From NCBI RefSeq assembly GCF_900105045.1, contig NZ_LT629739.1:806001-870000 (forward strand): a stretch of 64,000 nt of DNA, given 5' to 3'. The notes under the pieces were generated by a model, which did no database searches, had not been told where the DNA came from, and saw nothing but the letters and a program-made list of their open reading frames with translations. Source of the DNA: Brevibacterium picturae. GTDB taxonomy: Bacteria; Actinomycetota; Actinomycetes; Actinomycetales; Brevibacteriaceae. A program made the translations under genes and the position numbers. Of this stretch, positions 16,864 to 24,918 are shown piece after piece. Every line of letters starts with the position of its first letter. The first letter of the stretch is position 1.

Positions 16864-19140
16864 ATGGCCTCTTCTGCTCTTCTCGACATCGTCACCGGAT
16901 TCGGTGCCAGGGATGAACGGATCGTCCATGTGCGCGATATTCCACAGCGGTTCGAACATGAGTCGGACTGGCCGGAGTGGATCGACGAGGAACTCAGACA
17001 CGCTTGCCAAGCCATCGGCGTCGATCAGCTGTGGGACCACCAACTCGAAGCTGCACAGTCTGCCCGGGACGGATCCGACGTCGTCATCGCCACTCCGACG
17101 GCATCGGGGAAGTCCCTGGGGTTCTGGCTTCCGGTCCTCGAGTCCATACAGAACACTCGTGCGAAGCTGCGCACCTCCTCGGCGATCTACATCGCACCGA
17201 CGAAGGCCTTGGCCGCGGATCAGATGACGAACCTGGAGAAGCTCATCATCCAAGGCATGCGGCCGGCGACCTATGACGGGGACACGTCTCAGGCGTCCAA
17301 GGACTGGGCCCGGCGGCATGCGAACATCGTGTTCACCAATCCGGACATGCTACACCGTGGAATTCTGCCGCAGCATGAACGGTTCTCACGTTTGTTCAAA
17401 TCGCTGCGCTACATCGTCATCGACGAGGCGCACCGCTACCGCGGCGTCTTCGGCTCCCATGTCGCATTGATCCTGCGCCGTCTGCTGCGCATCGCCGCAC
17501 ATTATGGGGCTCACCCCGTGGTCATCGGGGCATCGGCGACGATGGCGAACCCGGACGAGGCGTTCTCCAAGCTCACCGGACGAGACGTACACGCGGTGAG
17601 TCAGGATTCCTCTCCTCGCGCCTCCGGCAGCTTCGCTCTCTGGGAGCCCCCTGTCTCGCCCGGCGGCGAGCGCCGCAGTGGTCTGGTCGAAGCCGCCGAT
17701 GTCCTCACCGATGCGATGTGCGCCGGGTATCGTTCGATTGCGTTCATCGCCTCCCGCCGCGGCACCGAAGCTCTGGCGTCGACCGTGCGGGACCAGGTCG
17801 GCCAGGTCGATGACTCCCTGAAGGACAAGGTCGCAGCGTATCGCGGCGGCTATCTTGCCGAGGAGCGCAGGCTGCTCGAATCGGCGTTGAGGTCGGGTCG
17901 TCTGCTGGCGGTGGCGTCGACGAACGCCCTTGAACTCGGGATCGACATCTCCGGCCTCGACCTCGTCATCATCTCCGGGTGGCCTGGGACCCTGGCCTCG
18001 CTGTGGCAGCAAGCCGGTCGCGCCGGTCGCGCGGGGCAGCGATGGATGGCTGTGTTCATCGCCCGTGACGATCCGCTGGACACCTATGTCGTGAACCATC
18101 CCGAGGTCATCTTCGATGCCCCCGTCGATGCCGGAGTCATCCACCCCGGCAATCCTCACGTTCTGGGCGGACACCTGTGTGCCGCGGCGGCCGAGGTGCC
18201 GCTGCAGGAAGCGGACCTCGTCCACTTCCCCGGCAACTCCGCCGAGGTGCTTGACGACCTGGTCGAACGCAAACTCCTGCGAGCACGCCCCACCGGGTGG
18301 TTCTGGGCGAAGGACGAACCTGCAGCGGACATGTCCGATATCCGTGGCAGCGGGGGCGGGCAGTTCCGTCTCGTCGAAGCCAGCACCGGAGCGCTGCTGG
18401 GGACCGTCGACGAGTCCGGAGCGTTCACCGGCGCTCACCCCGGCGCGGTCTATACGCATCAGGGTGCCGACTTCGTGGTCCTTGATCTTGATCTTGAGGA
18501 CCATGTGGCACTCGTCGAACGTGCCGAGGTCGACTACACGACGCAGGCCAGATCGCAGACCGAAATCGACATCGTCGGCACCGACAGACAGCGGACCCTG
18601 CCGTCCGGAGTGACGGTGTGCAACGGCACCGTCGATGTCAAGGACCATGTCATCGCCTACCGGATGCGGGCGAAGCGCGGCGGGGCGATCATCGCCGAAC
18701 ACGAACTCGATCTGCCCGAGCGCACCTTGCAGACCAAGGCCGTGTGGTGGACGGTTCCGCAGACGCTGTTGGACGAAGCCGAGATCATCCCTGCCGATCT
18801 GCCCGGCGCAGTGCATGCTGCCGAGCATGCCTCGATCGGCCTTCTGCCCCTGTTCGCCGGCTGCGACCGTTGGGATATCGGCGGAGTCTCGACCGCAATG
18901 CATGCCGACACCGGGATGGCCACGGTCTTCGTCTATGACGGCCTTGCCGGTGGCGCGGGATTCGCCGAGCGCGGCCACGACGTCATCGAAGAGTGGCTGG
19001 CGGCGACACGTGACGCCATCGGCGCGTGCGAGTGCAGCGACGGCTGCCCGTCATGTGTGCAGTCCCCGAAGTGCGGCAACGGCAACGAACCGTTGGAGAA
19101 GGATGCGGCACTGCGACTGCTGAGAGCAGTTCTGGACTGA
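16864..19140 (+). CDS. DEAD/DEAH-box helicase with DUF1998 (MrfA/Hrq1-like)
   Basis: A 758-residue superfamily 2 helicase. The ATG chosen begins the conserved N-terminus; an open frame upstream overlaps the divergent methyltransferase and is spurious. Motif I is ATPTASGKS (76-84), motif II DEAH, motif III GASATM, and motif VI QQAGRAGRAG. The C-terminus has a five-Cys cluster C722, C724, C728, C731, C737 of the DUF1998 domain, the metal-binding part of MrfA-type DNA repair helicases. In Bacillus MrfA acts in mitomycin lesion repair; a DNA repair role here follows from that family. Its placement beside the tad genes matches other actinobacteria. Confidence 0.92.
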   Translation: MASSALLDIVTGFGARDERIVHVRDIPQRFEHESDWPEWIDEELRHACQAIGVDQLWDHQLEAAQSARDGSDVVIATPTASGKSLGFWLPVLESIQNTRAKLRTSSAIYIAPTKALAADQMTNLEKLIIQGMRPATYDGDTSQASKDWARRHANIVFTNPDMLHRGILPQHERFSRLFKSLRYIVIDEAHRYRGVFGSHVALILRRLLRIAAHYGAHPVVIGASATMANPDEAFSKLTGRDVHAVSQDSSPRASGSFALWEPPVSPGGERRSGLVEAADVLTDAMCAGYRSIAFIASRRGTEALASTVRDQVGQVDDSLKDKVAAYRGGYLAEERRLLESALRSGRLLAVASTNALELGIDISGLDLVIISGWPGTLASLWQQAGRAGRAGQRWMAVFIARDDPLDTYVVNHPEVIFDAPVDAGVIHPGNPHVLGGHLCAAAAEVPLQEADLVHFPGNSAEVLDDLVERKLLRARPTGWFWAKDEPAADMSDIRGSGGGQFRLVEASTGALLGTVDESGAFTGAHPGAVYTHQGADFVVLDLDLEDHVALVERAEVDYTTQARSQTEIDIVGTDRQRTLPSGVTVCNGTVDVKDHVIAYRMRAKRGGAIIAEHELDLPERTLQTKAVWWTVPQTLLDEAEIIPADLPGAVHAAEHASIGLLPLFAGCDRWDIGGVSTAMHADTGMATVFVYDGLAGGAGFAERGHDVIEEWLAATRDAIGACECSDGCPSCVQSPKCGNGNEPLEKDAALRLLRAVLD

Positions 19141-19168
19141 CCACCTCCGTTGGACCTGAGCGCCCTTT

Positions 19169-19486
19169 CTACTTCCCGGCCACGGCCTTCTCCTTCACCT
19201 TCGGTAGCGGTCCGGGAATCTCAACCTCGACCTGAACATATGCGCTCTGCTCCGACATTGAGGCTCGGCAGTCGTCGAGCACCGCTCCGTTGCGCTTCGC
19301 GACCTGCTTCGCAATGTCACAGGGTTCGCCGCTGGCGAGTCCGCGAACCGCATCGGCCGCGGCGAGGGCGGCAAGGTCGGCGGCGCTCTGGGCAGTGCTG
19401 TGGGCGGAGAAGGCTTGGCTGAGTCCGCCGATGGCGGTGACGAGGACCAGAACCATTGAGCACAGTCCGACGACGATATTCGTCAT
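19169..19486 (-). CDS. TadE/TadG-like pseudopilin (Rv3654c-like)
   Basis: A 105-residue protein with one N-terminal membrane segment (about 3-25) followed by the helical SAADLAALAAADA motif typical of TadG/Rv3654c-like proteins, and a short extracytoplasmic domain with two Cys. The start overlaps the stop of the upstream TadE gene by ATGA, so the two are co-translated. It is the last gene of the tad locus and would be a minor pilin or surface partner in Flp pilus assembly. Length fits the family. Confidence 0.8.
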   Translation of the reverse strand: MTNIVVGLCSMVLVLVTAIGGLSQAFSAHSTAQSAADLAALAAADAVRGLASGEPCDIAKQVAKRNGAVLDDCRASMSEQSAYVQVEVEIPGPLPKVKEKAVAGK

Positions 19487-19908
19487 CGCAGGCCGCCTGT
19501 CCCGTGCTGCCCCGCAGCCTGACCAGTGCTGGACCGGGTCCCCTCCGTTCGCGCCGTCGCGGCTGCTTCAACTTCGTTGAGGACGATGATCGCCGCGGGG
19601 AGTTCGATTGTCACGGTCACCGTCGAATAGCCGCCTTCGGAGCGGATCCGCACGTCGGAGGCGTGTCCGGCATGCTTCTTCGCTTCGGTCACGACCGCTG
19701 CCTGAGGTTCGCCGCGGGCGATCTCCCGGGCGGCTGATCTGGCTGCGTCGAAGGCTCTCAACTGGGAGAAACCGACAGCGGCTGCCCCTGTGAGCACGAA
19801 GATGAGAAGCACGATGGCGGGCATGACAACGGCGAATTCGGCGGTAGCCGTCCCCGCATCCCGGTGCTGCTTGCGTCCTCGTGGCTCACAGGAGCATCCG
19901 GTCGCCAT
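19483..19908 (-). CDS. tadE: TadE-family pilus protein
   Basis: A 141-residue protein with a Cys/Arg-rich leader, then GTATAEFAVVMPAIVLL, the TadE signature: a Glu at position +5 relative to the processing region and a long hydrophobic segment (about 20-45). The remainder is a small outside domain of beta strands ending in a Gly/Gln-rich tail. TadE pseudopilins are processed by prepilin peptidase and support Flp pilus biogenesis. It begins one base after the pilin stop and overlaps the next gene. Confidence 0.85.
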   Translation of the reverse strand: MATGCSCEPRGRKQHRDAGTATAEFAVVMPAIVLLIFVLTGAAAVGFSQLRAFDAARSAAREIARGEPQAAVVTEAKKHAGHASDVRIRSEGGYSTVTVTIELPAAIIVLNEVEAAATARTEGTRSSTGQAAGQHGTGGLR

Positions 19909-19909
19909 G

Positions 19910-20278
19910 TCAGGCTCCGAGGCCGAGGGCGGTCTCGATGACGCCGGTGACGAGTTCTTTGATCGGTCCCGATTTCAGAATGACGACCAACAGTGCTGCG
20001 AATCCGCAGGCGGCGAGGGTGGTGATCGCGTATTCTGCGGTCGTCGCCCCTGCGTCTGGACCCCAGGGTTCTGGAGTGCCGTAGTCTCGCTGCGGTTCTT
20101 CACTGTCGATCGCATCTGCCGCAGCTTCCGCATCGGTGTCGGAATCGCCGCCGGTGCCGGCGTCGGAGTACTGGGCGAGTCCCATCCAGTCGACGTCGCT
20201 GGTGTCGGTTGGGCGCGACTCGCCCCATTGCGGATAGAGCGGTTCGTCGCAGTCGTTCGCCTTTGTTCCTATGCTCAT
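19910..20278 (-). CDS. DUF4244 Flp-type pilin
   Basis: A 122-residue protein. The start is the ATG preceded by a very strong GAGGAGGAG ribosome site rather than an earlier in-frame ATG. An unusually long acidic cytoplasmic leader of about 70 residues precedes GATTAEYAITTLAACGFAAL, the conserved type IVb pilin processing and membrane segment, followed by a short C-terminus. DUF4244 proteins are the major Flp-like pilins of actinobacterial tad loci. The strong ribosome site suits a highly expressed structural subunit. Most Flp leaders are much shorter, so the acidic leader is odd. Confidence 0.85.
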   Translation of the reverse strand: MSIGTKANDCDEPLYPQWGESRPTDTSDVDWMGLAQYSDAGTGGDSDTDAEAAADAIDSEEPQRDYGTPEPWGPDAGATTAEYAITTLAACGFAALLVVILKSGPIKELVTGVIETALGLGA

Positions 20279-20463
20279 AGTCTCCTCCTCGTTGAAACCC
20301 TCATTCGCGGTTTGCGAAGGGAGTTTCAGTGTTGGATGAGACATGGGCTCACGTCCAGAGCCGACTATCGGGCTGTGGACACAGCTTCACCGTCCACAGT
20401 CGAAACGCACTCGAGTCGAGCCGGAATCCACAGGAGTCAACACACGAGTCTGGAGGGCGAAAG

Positions 20464-21066
20464 TCAGCCTCTGCCGGCCCAGTCCTCTTTGAGGATCGCC
20501 ATGATGACCTCGTCGTGACGGCGGCCGTTGAAGAAGACCGCTTCACGTCGGCGCCCCTCTTCGATGAAGCCGGCCTTCGTGTAGGAGGCGATGCCGCGGG
20601 TGTTGAATGCCCATGTCTGCAGCTCGATACGGTTGAGTCCCAGCTGCAGGAAACCGTATTTGATGCCCAGGCGCACAGCATCGGAGCCGTAGCCGCGGCC
20701 GTGGAATTCCGGGCCGAGGACGATGGCCAAGGTAGCGGATTGGTTGATCGAGTTCCGACCGTAGAGTGTGACGTGGCCGACGAATTCCTCGGTTTCGAGC
20801 AGCTCGATGCTGAAGCCGACCGCATCGGTGTCCTTGTTCGCGCTCCAGAGCGCGAACTGTTCGGACACCCCGCCTTCGGGTCGCGGAAGGACGGTGTGGT
20901 TCTGGAGGACCACGATCGAGGGGTCGAACCACCACTGCTCGAGGTAGGGAAGATCCTCCTGCTGCAGCGGACGAAGCCTCACGTGTCGACCTGTGAAGAG
21001 ATTGTCGGCGTATTCTTCGGCTTGTTCGACGTTGGACAGTTGATTGAAGGGCGTAACCGGTGCCAT
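20464..21066 (-). CDS. GNAT acetyltransferase, RimJ/RimL type
   Basis: A 200-residue protein of the ribosomal-protein-alanine acetyltransferase subgroup: LRPLQQEDLPYLEQWW at the N-terminus, ATLAIVLGPEFHGRGYGSDAV as the acetyl-CoA loop (about 115-135), and LNRIELQTWAFNTRGIASYTKAGF. The target is unknown. It lies between tadC and the pilin gene of the tad locus, with spacers on both sides and no overlap, so it looks like an insertion rather than a pilus gene, although acetylation of a pilus protein cannot be ruled out. Confidence 0.82.
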   Translation of the reverse strand: MAPVTPFNQLSNVEQAEEYADNLFTGRHVRLRPLQQEDLPYLEQWWFDPSIVVLQNHTVLPRPEGGVSEQFALWSANKDTDAVGFSIELLETEEFVGHVTLYGRNSINQSATLAIVLGPEFHGRGYGSDAVRLGIKYGFLQLGLNRIELQTWAFNTRGIASYTKAGFIEEGRRREAVFFNGRRHDEVIMAILKEDWAGRG

Positions 21067-21129
21067 TCCCCGACCTTACCAAGGTCAGCTGAACAGCCGG
21101 TCGACTGCGGCTCGCGGACGCCTCCGAAC

Positions 21130-21194
21130 GGCTGTCTCAGAGCGGCTGTCTCCGCAGGGCTGCCTCCGCAGGGCTGCCTCAGAACCCAAGGCTG
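21130..21194. repeat. 14-bp tandem repeat, about four copies
   Basis: GGCTG starts at 21130, 21144, 21158 and 21172, exactly 14 bases apart, in units such as GGCTGTCTCCGCAG, with a further GGCTGTC at 21190 after an 18-base step. The array fills the end of the spacer between the GNAT gene and the tadC stop. Confidence 0.8.
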
Positions 21195-21818
21195 TCAGAA
21201 GAAGACCGTCGTCAGGTCCGAGAGCAGCGAGATGACCACGGGAACGACGGAGAGCAGCAGGAATGCCGGAAGGATGCAGACTCCGAGCGGCACGACGAGT
21301 TTGACGCCCAGGGCCGCAGCCGCCTCCTGTCGGCGTCTGCGCGACGAGTCTCGGAGTTCCTGTGCCACGGATTCGATGAGTGGTGCGGGTCCGACTCCGG
21401 TGTGTTCGGAGAATTCGAAGACCTCGAGGACAGGGACGAGTCGGTCATCCTCGGTCAAGTCTTGGCCCCCGATCGTCATGGATCGCGCGATTCGTCCCAG
21501 ACCGGAGCGGTCCTCTGTCGCATCGGCTGTCAGTGTCAGAGCGACCGGGATCGGCAATCCCGAAGTCAGACAGATAGCCACGAGGTCGAGGTCGAAGGCA
21601 AGCAGGTCATCGACCACCCGAGGCTGTGGCTCCGTCCCCGACTGCAAGCCCGTCCGAGCACCCTTCGCAGCAGTCACGCGAGCAGAATCGATGCGACCAC
21701 TGGTGTCCCGTTGCCGTGTCGCCTGTCCGTTCAGCAGACGTCTCAGCCGCCCGTCGGATCTGCCGGACCACAGCAGGACACCGGCCGCTATGAGGGCTCC
21801 CACCAGGAGTGCGGTCAT
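21195..21818 (-). CDS. tadC: Type II secretion F family protein, TadC-like
   Basis: A 207-residue inner-membrane platform protein with an N-terminal membrane segment, a cytoplasmic T2SSF domain (helical, with the RRRRQEAAAALGVKL segment near the end), and a final hydrophobic hairpin. The ATG is five bases past the tadB stop; an earlier in-frame ATG overlaps tadB too deeply. TadB and TadC together form the membrane base that the TadA ATPase drives in Flp pilus assembly. Same strand and spacing as tadA-tadB indicate one operon. Confidence 0.85.
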   Translation of the reverse strand: MTALLVGALIAAGVLLWSGRSDGRLRRLLNGQATRQRDTSGRIDSARVTAAKGARTGLQSGTEPQPRVVDDLLAFDLDLVAICLTSGLPIPVALTLTADATEDRSGLGRIARSMTIGGQDLTEDDRLVPVLEVFEFSEHTGVGPAPLIESVAQELRDSSRRRRQEAAAALGVKLVVPLGVCILPAFLLLSVVPVVISLLSDLTTVFF

Positions 21819-21823
21819 GTCGA

Positions 21824-22501
21824 TCAGCGCTCCGCCCGCGCCATCATCCGTCTCATCCACCAGCGCCCGACGAGGTAGAGTCCAAGACCTCCACCGATGC
21901 TTACGCGTCCCGGCAGCCCCGAGAACAGTTCAACGGGCTGGACTCCGATCAGCAGGCCGAGACCGACACCGATCAGCGGCAGCCAGCTGAGCACACGGAC
22001 TGTCGCCCGTGGCCCTGCCATCGCAATCCGTCTCTCCCGATCGGCATCGAGGGCACTGCGCTGCGCCCTCGCGTAGCGCAGGATCATGTCGGCAGCAGGC
22101 GCGCCCGAACGTTCCGACACTGTCCACACCGCAGACATTCCGGCGAACACATCTGCGGCGGGCGGCGGCAGGTCCGTCCCCCTGGTGGCAATGGCTCGTC
22201 CGGGTTCCTCGCCCAACGAGATCGCACGTGAGATCGGGGCCAAATGTGCGTTCTGCCTGCTCAGGGTCGACATCACCGCCTGCGGAGTCATTCCCACCTT
22301 GAGCAGGTGAGCACAGTTCTCCACTGCGGAGATGGCCCACAGCTTCTCCTGCTCAGGATCCTTCTTCGTCTGCCCGCCACCTCGGCGGGGGTCGCCTCTG
22401 TCCGGGCCGGTCCGCAGCAGATCCCGCAGTCGGGATGCCGGGTCCAGCGGTGCGGTGAGGATGACGCTGAAGGCAACGAGCACGGCGATGACGGCGATCA
22501 T
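21824..22501 (-). CDS. tadB: Type II secretion F family protein, TadB-like
   Basis: A 225-residue membrane protein starting at an ATG that overlaps the tadA stop (ATGA); the open frame upstream is a shadow of tadA. It has an N-terminal membrane segment, then a T2SSF cytoplasmic domain (about 50-165) with the R-x-S-GAPAADMILRYA pattern, then two hydrophobic segments and a basic end. It is the TadB half of the platform of the Flp pilus machine. Length is shorter than proteobacterial TadB but usual for the actinobacterial forms. Confidence 0.86.
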   Translation of the reverse strand: MIAVIAVLVAFSVILTAPLDPASRLRDLLRTGPDRGDPRRGGGQTKKDPEQEKLWAISAVENCAHLLKVGMTPQAVMSTLSRQNAHLAPISRAISLGEEPGRAIATRGTDLPPPAADVFAGMSAVWTVSERSGAPAADMILRYARAQRSALDADRERRIAMAGPRATVRVLSWLPLIGVGLGLLIGVQPVELFSGLPGRVSIGGGLGLYLVGRWWMRRMMARAER

Positions 22502-23670
22502 CAGGCGGCCTTCTGCTCGAGAACTGCTTCGAATCGACTCAGCGCCCGACGGTTGAAAGTCCCTTCGGACAGCGGAGATTGTCGACCCCAGACAGGTTCC
22601 ATTCTCACTCCGCTGCTGCTTTCCCGGGTGGGGATGGCCAGCTCCGTCACCCCGCGGTCGGCGCCGACTCGGCGCAGGTGGATGACGAGGTCGATGGCGG
22701 TCGAGAACTGTGAGAACACCGCCTGCGGGCTCATATTCGCCAGTGCTCCCAGCGCCGCCAAACGGCTGGGAACGGCCTCGGCGGTGTTCGCGTGGATCGT
22801 GGCGCTGCCGCCTTCGTGCCCGGTGTTCAGCGCTGTGAGCATGTCCCTGACCTCGGCGCCTCGACACTCCCCGACGACGAGGCGGTCGGGTCGCATCCGC
22901 AGGGCGTTGCGCACGAGATCGGTCAACCTGACTTCACCGCCGCCTTCGACGTTGGCCTGGCGGGCTGCGAGCTGGACGACGTGGGAGTGGCCGACGATGA
23001 GTTCACGTGAGTCCTCGACGATGACGATGCGGTGAATGGGATCGACGAGTCCCAGAAGTGCACCGAGGAGGACTGTCTTTCCCGTTCCTGTGCCGCCGGA
23101 GATGAGGATGTTGGCTCGGGCACGGACCGCCTCGGTGAGGAGTTCATGCACGTCCTCGGGGATGAAACCGCCGGTGAGCAGCTGTTCGAAGGTGAAGCCG
23201 GAGTGCCGAGGGACACGGAAGGAGATCGTCGTGAGCTCGCCGGAGATGGGTGGCACGATCGCATTCATCCGTACCCCGTCGGGCAGTCTGACATCGACGA
23301 ACGGACTCGAATCGTCGAGACGGCGTCCGCCCAAAGCCGCCAGGCGCACGGCCAGGGACCGCACCTCGTCCTCGGAGCCCAAGGACAGATCGAGGAGCTG
23401 AGGTCCCGAACCGGTGTCGGCGAAGATCTCACGTGGGCCGTTGACGAAGACGTCGGTGGTGTCGGCGACCTCGAGCACGGCTTGGAGCGGTCCGGCACCG
23501 GACAGCTGTGCGGACAGCCGGTTCACGAGTTCGAGGAGGGCGCTGGAACCGAGCACCCGACCGGTGCGTTGAACCGCCTCGGCGACCGCTGCGGTGGTCA
23601 CCGGCCCTGGATTGTCGAGCAGGGTCTTGCGCACCTCTGCCACAAGCGAGGCGTCGAGCCATTCGCTCAT
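22501..23670 (-). CDS. tadA: TadA/CpaF-type secretion ATPase
   Basis: A 389-residue type II/IV secretion ATPase. Walker A is GGTGTGKT (192-199), the Asp box lies around 218-224 (VEDSREL), Walker B is LVVGECRG (264-271), and the His box GHEGGSATIHAN spans 284-295. It would power assembly of the Flp pilus from the TadB/TadC base. The start is an ATG overlapping the tadZ stop by ATGA, with a purine-rich GGGAGTGGGTGGA upstream; the Arg/Pro-rich open frame before it is a shadow of tadZ. Confidence 0.93.
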   Translation of the reverse strand: MSEWLDASLVAEVRKTLLDNPGPVTTAAVAEAVQRTGRVLGSSALLELVNRLSAQLSGAGPLQAVLEVADTTDVFVNGPREIFADTGSGPQLLDLSLGSEDEVRSLAVRLAALGGRRLDDSSPFVDVRLPDGVRMNAIVPPISGELTTISFRVPRHSGFTFEQLLTGGFIPEDVHELLTEAVRARANILISGGTGTGKTVLLGALLGLVDPIHRIVIVEDSRELIVGHSHVVQLAARQANVEGGGEVRLTDLVRNALRMRPDRLVVGECRGAEVRDMLTALNTGHEGGSATIHANTAEAVPSRLAALGALANMSPQAVFSQFSTAIDLVIHLRRVGADRGVTELAIPTRESSSGVRMEPVWGRQSPLSEGTFNRRALSRFEAVLEQKAA

Positions 23671-24674
23671 TCCACCCACTCCCCCAGGAGCCGCTCGACG
23701 AGCCTGCCCAGTCGGGCTCCGCCTGGGATGCCTTCGCCCCGGTCGACGGCGGCGGACAGGCCACGATCGTCGCGGATGCTGCCGGCGAGGTCGAGTCCGA
23801 TTGATTCGGCGAGGAGTTCGGCGTCGAGCCCTCCGGCGCCGGTGTCGCGAACGACGAGTCGGACGTCGGGGTGGGATTGGGACAGGCGTTTGGCGACTTG
23901 GGATGCGGCCACCGCGGAGCGGACCCGTGCCGGGGAAACGAGGAGAACGTGATGGCAGCGGCGCGTCCACTGCGGTGGGGCGTGGCGGGGAAGATCGACG
24001 ATGACGAGGTCGAACGCCTGCCCTGCGGCGGCCAGGAAGTCATCGAATACGTCCGGATCGAGATCGAGGATGTCGTCCCGGCCCCAGGACAGGATCGCCA
24101 GTCCCTCGTGGCGGGGCAGCGCCTGGCTCAGCGTCGAGGGGCGAAGTTGGCCGCGGGAGGCACTGAGATCGGCCCAGCGTGGTCCGGGGACCTGCTCTGC
24201 GCCGAGCACCAGGTCGAGGCCACCGCCCAGTGGATCGGCGTCGACGAGGACTGTGCTCACATTCGGTCCCGCGCGGCGGGCGAGGGCGCAGGAGAGCACC
24301 GACGCTCCTGCCCCTCCGCATCCGGCGACGACGCCGACGGTGACGCCGGGCGCCACGGGTGGTTCGACGGCTGCGATCATGCGGCCACTCAGCCATTCCG
24401 CGGCCGAGGGCAGAACCGCCAGCTGTTCGACGCCGAGGTGGGCCGCACGTTTCCATGCCGAGCTCGGTTCGTCTCCGTCGAGGACGACGAGGATGCGGTC
24501 AGCATGGTCCGTGGCCGGAGCTTCGCGAACGTCCTCGCCGAGGAGGATGAGAGACGCGTTCTGCCAGCCGCCCGAGTCGGGAGGCAGGACCTTGAGGGAG
24601 ATGCCGATGCTTTCGGCAACCCGTGCGCATTCGTCGGTGATGGCGGCGAGGTCGGTGATGAGTGCTACTTGCAT
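23667..24674 (-). CDS. tadZ: TadZ/CpaE-like ATPase, septum-site-determining (Ssd) family
   Basis: A 335-residue MinD/ParA-superfamily protein. An N-terminal receiver-like domain (1-110) precedes GVVAGCGGAGASVLSCALA, a deviant Walker A in which the usual Lys is not at its place, then VLVDADPLGGGLDLVLG. C-terminal motifs include DLVIVDLPRH. TadZ localises the pilus machine; the mycobacterial counterpart Rv3660c (Ssd) was linked to septum-site control. The ATG used begins the receiver-like domain; an earlier in-frame ATG at 24767 would add a poorly coding leader over the upstream terminator. First gene of the tad operon. Confidence 0.82.
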   Translation of the reverse strand: MQVALITDLAAITDECARVAESIGISLKVLPPDSGGWQNASLILLGEDVREAPATDHADRILVVLDGDEPSSAWKRAAHLGVEQLAVLPSAAEWLSGRMIAAVEPPVAPGVTVGVVAGCGGAGASVLSCALARRAGPNVSTVLVDADPLGGGLDLVLGAEQVPGPRWADLSASRGQLRPSTLSQALPRHEGLAILSWGRDDILDLDPDVFDDFLAAAGQAFDLVIVDLPRHAPPQWTRRCHHVLLVSPARVRSAVAASQVAKRLSQSHPDVRLVVRDTGAGGLDAELLAESIGLDLAGSIRDDRGLSAAVDRGEGIPGGARLGRLVERLLGEWVE

Positions 24675-24742
24675 GGTGTCCAGCGTGGACCCGTGGTCTT
24701 CGGCGATGACAGCGCCGAGGAACGGGCTGTGGACAGAATCCG

Positions 24743-24783
24743 AAAAGGGCGGCTCCTGTGCATTCAAGTCACAGGAGCCGCCC
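24743..24783 (-). terminator. Strong intrinsic terminator
   Basis: Perfect 14-bp arms GGGCGGCTCCTGTG and complement around a 9-base loop; on the minus strand the hairpin is followed by TTTT. It closes the long membrane-protein gene and separates it from the tad operon downstream. Confidence 0.85.
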
Positions 24784-24918
24784 CTACTTGGTCGGGCGAA
24801 GCATCTCGCCCGGTCAGAGCCCTCTTGGGCTCAGTCCGAGAGATTCAGTCCGGATGGTCGACGCCGTGTGCTCGGACTGTTGTCCACAGTCAGAAGACAC
24901 GAGTCGACCGTTGTGGGT

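Noticed and set aside
17386..18978. A 530-codon open frame antisense to the helicase gene
   Set aside because: It is the complement of conserved helicase codons, is Arg/Gly/Asp-rich with no domain, and has no ribosome site.
20329..21990. A 553-codon plus-strand open frame across GNAT, spacer and tadC
   Set aside because: It runs over two real minus-strand genes and a repeat, and its sequence has Arg/Ser bias typical of shadow frames.
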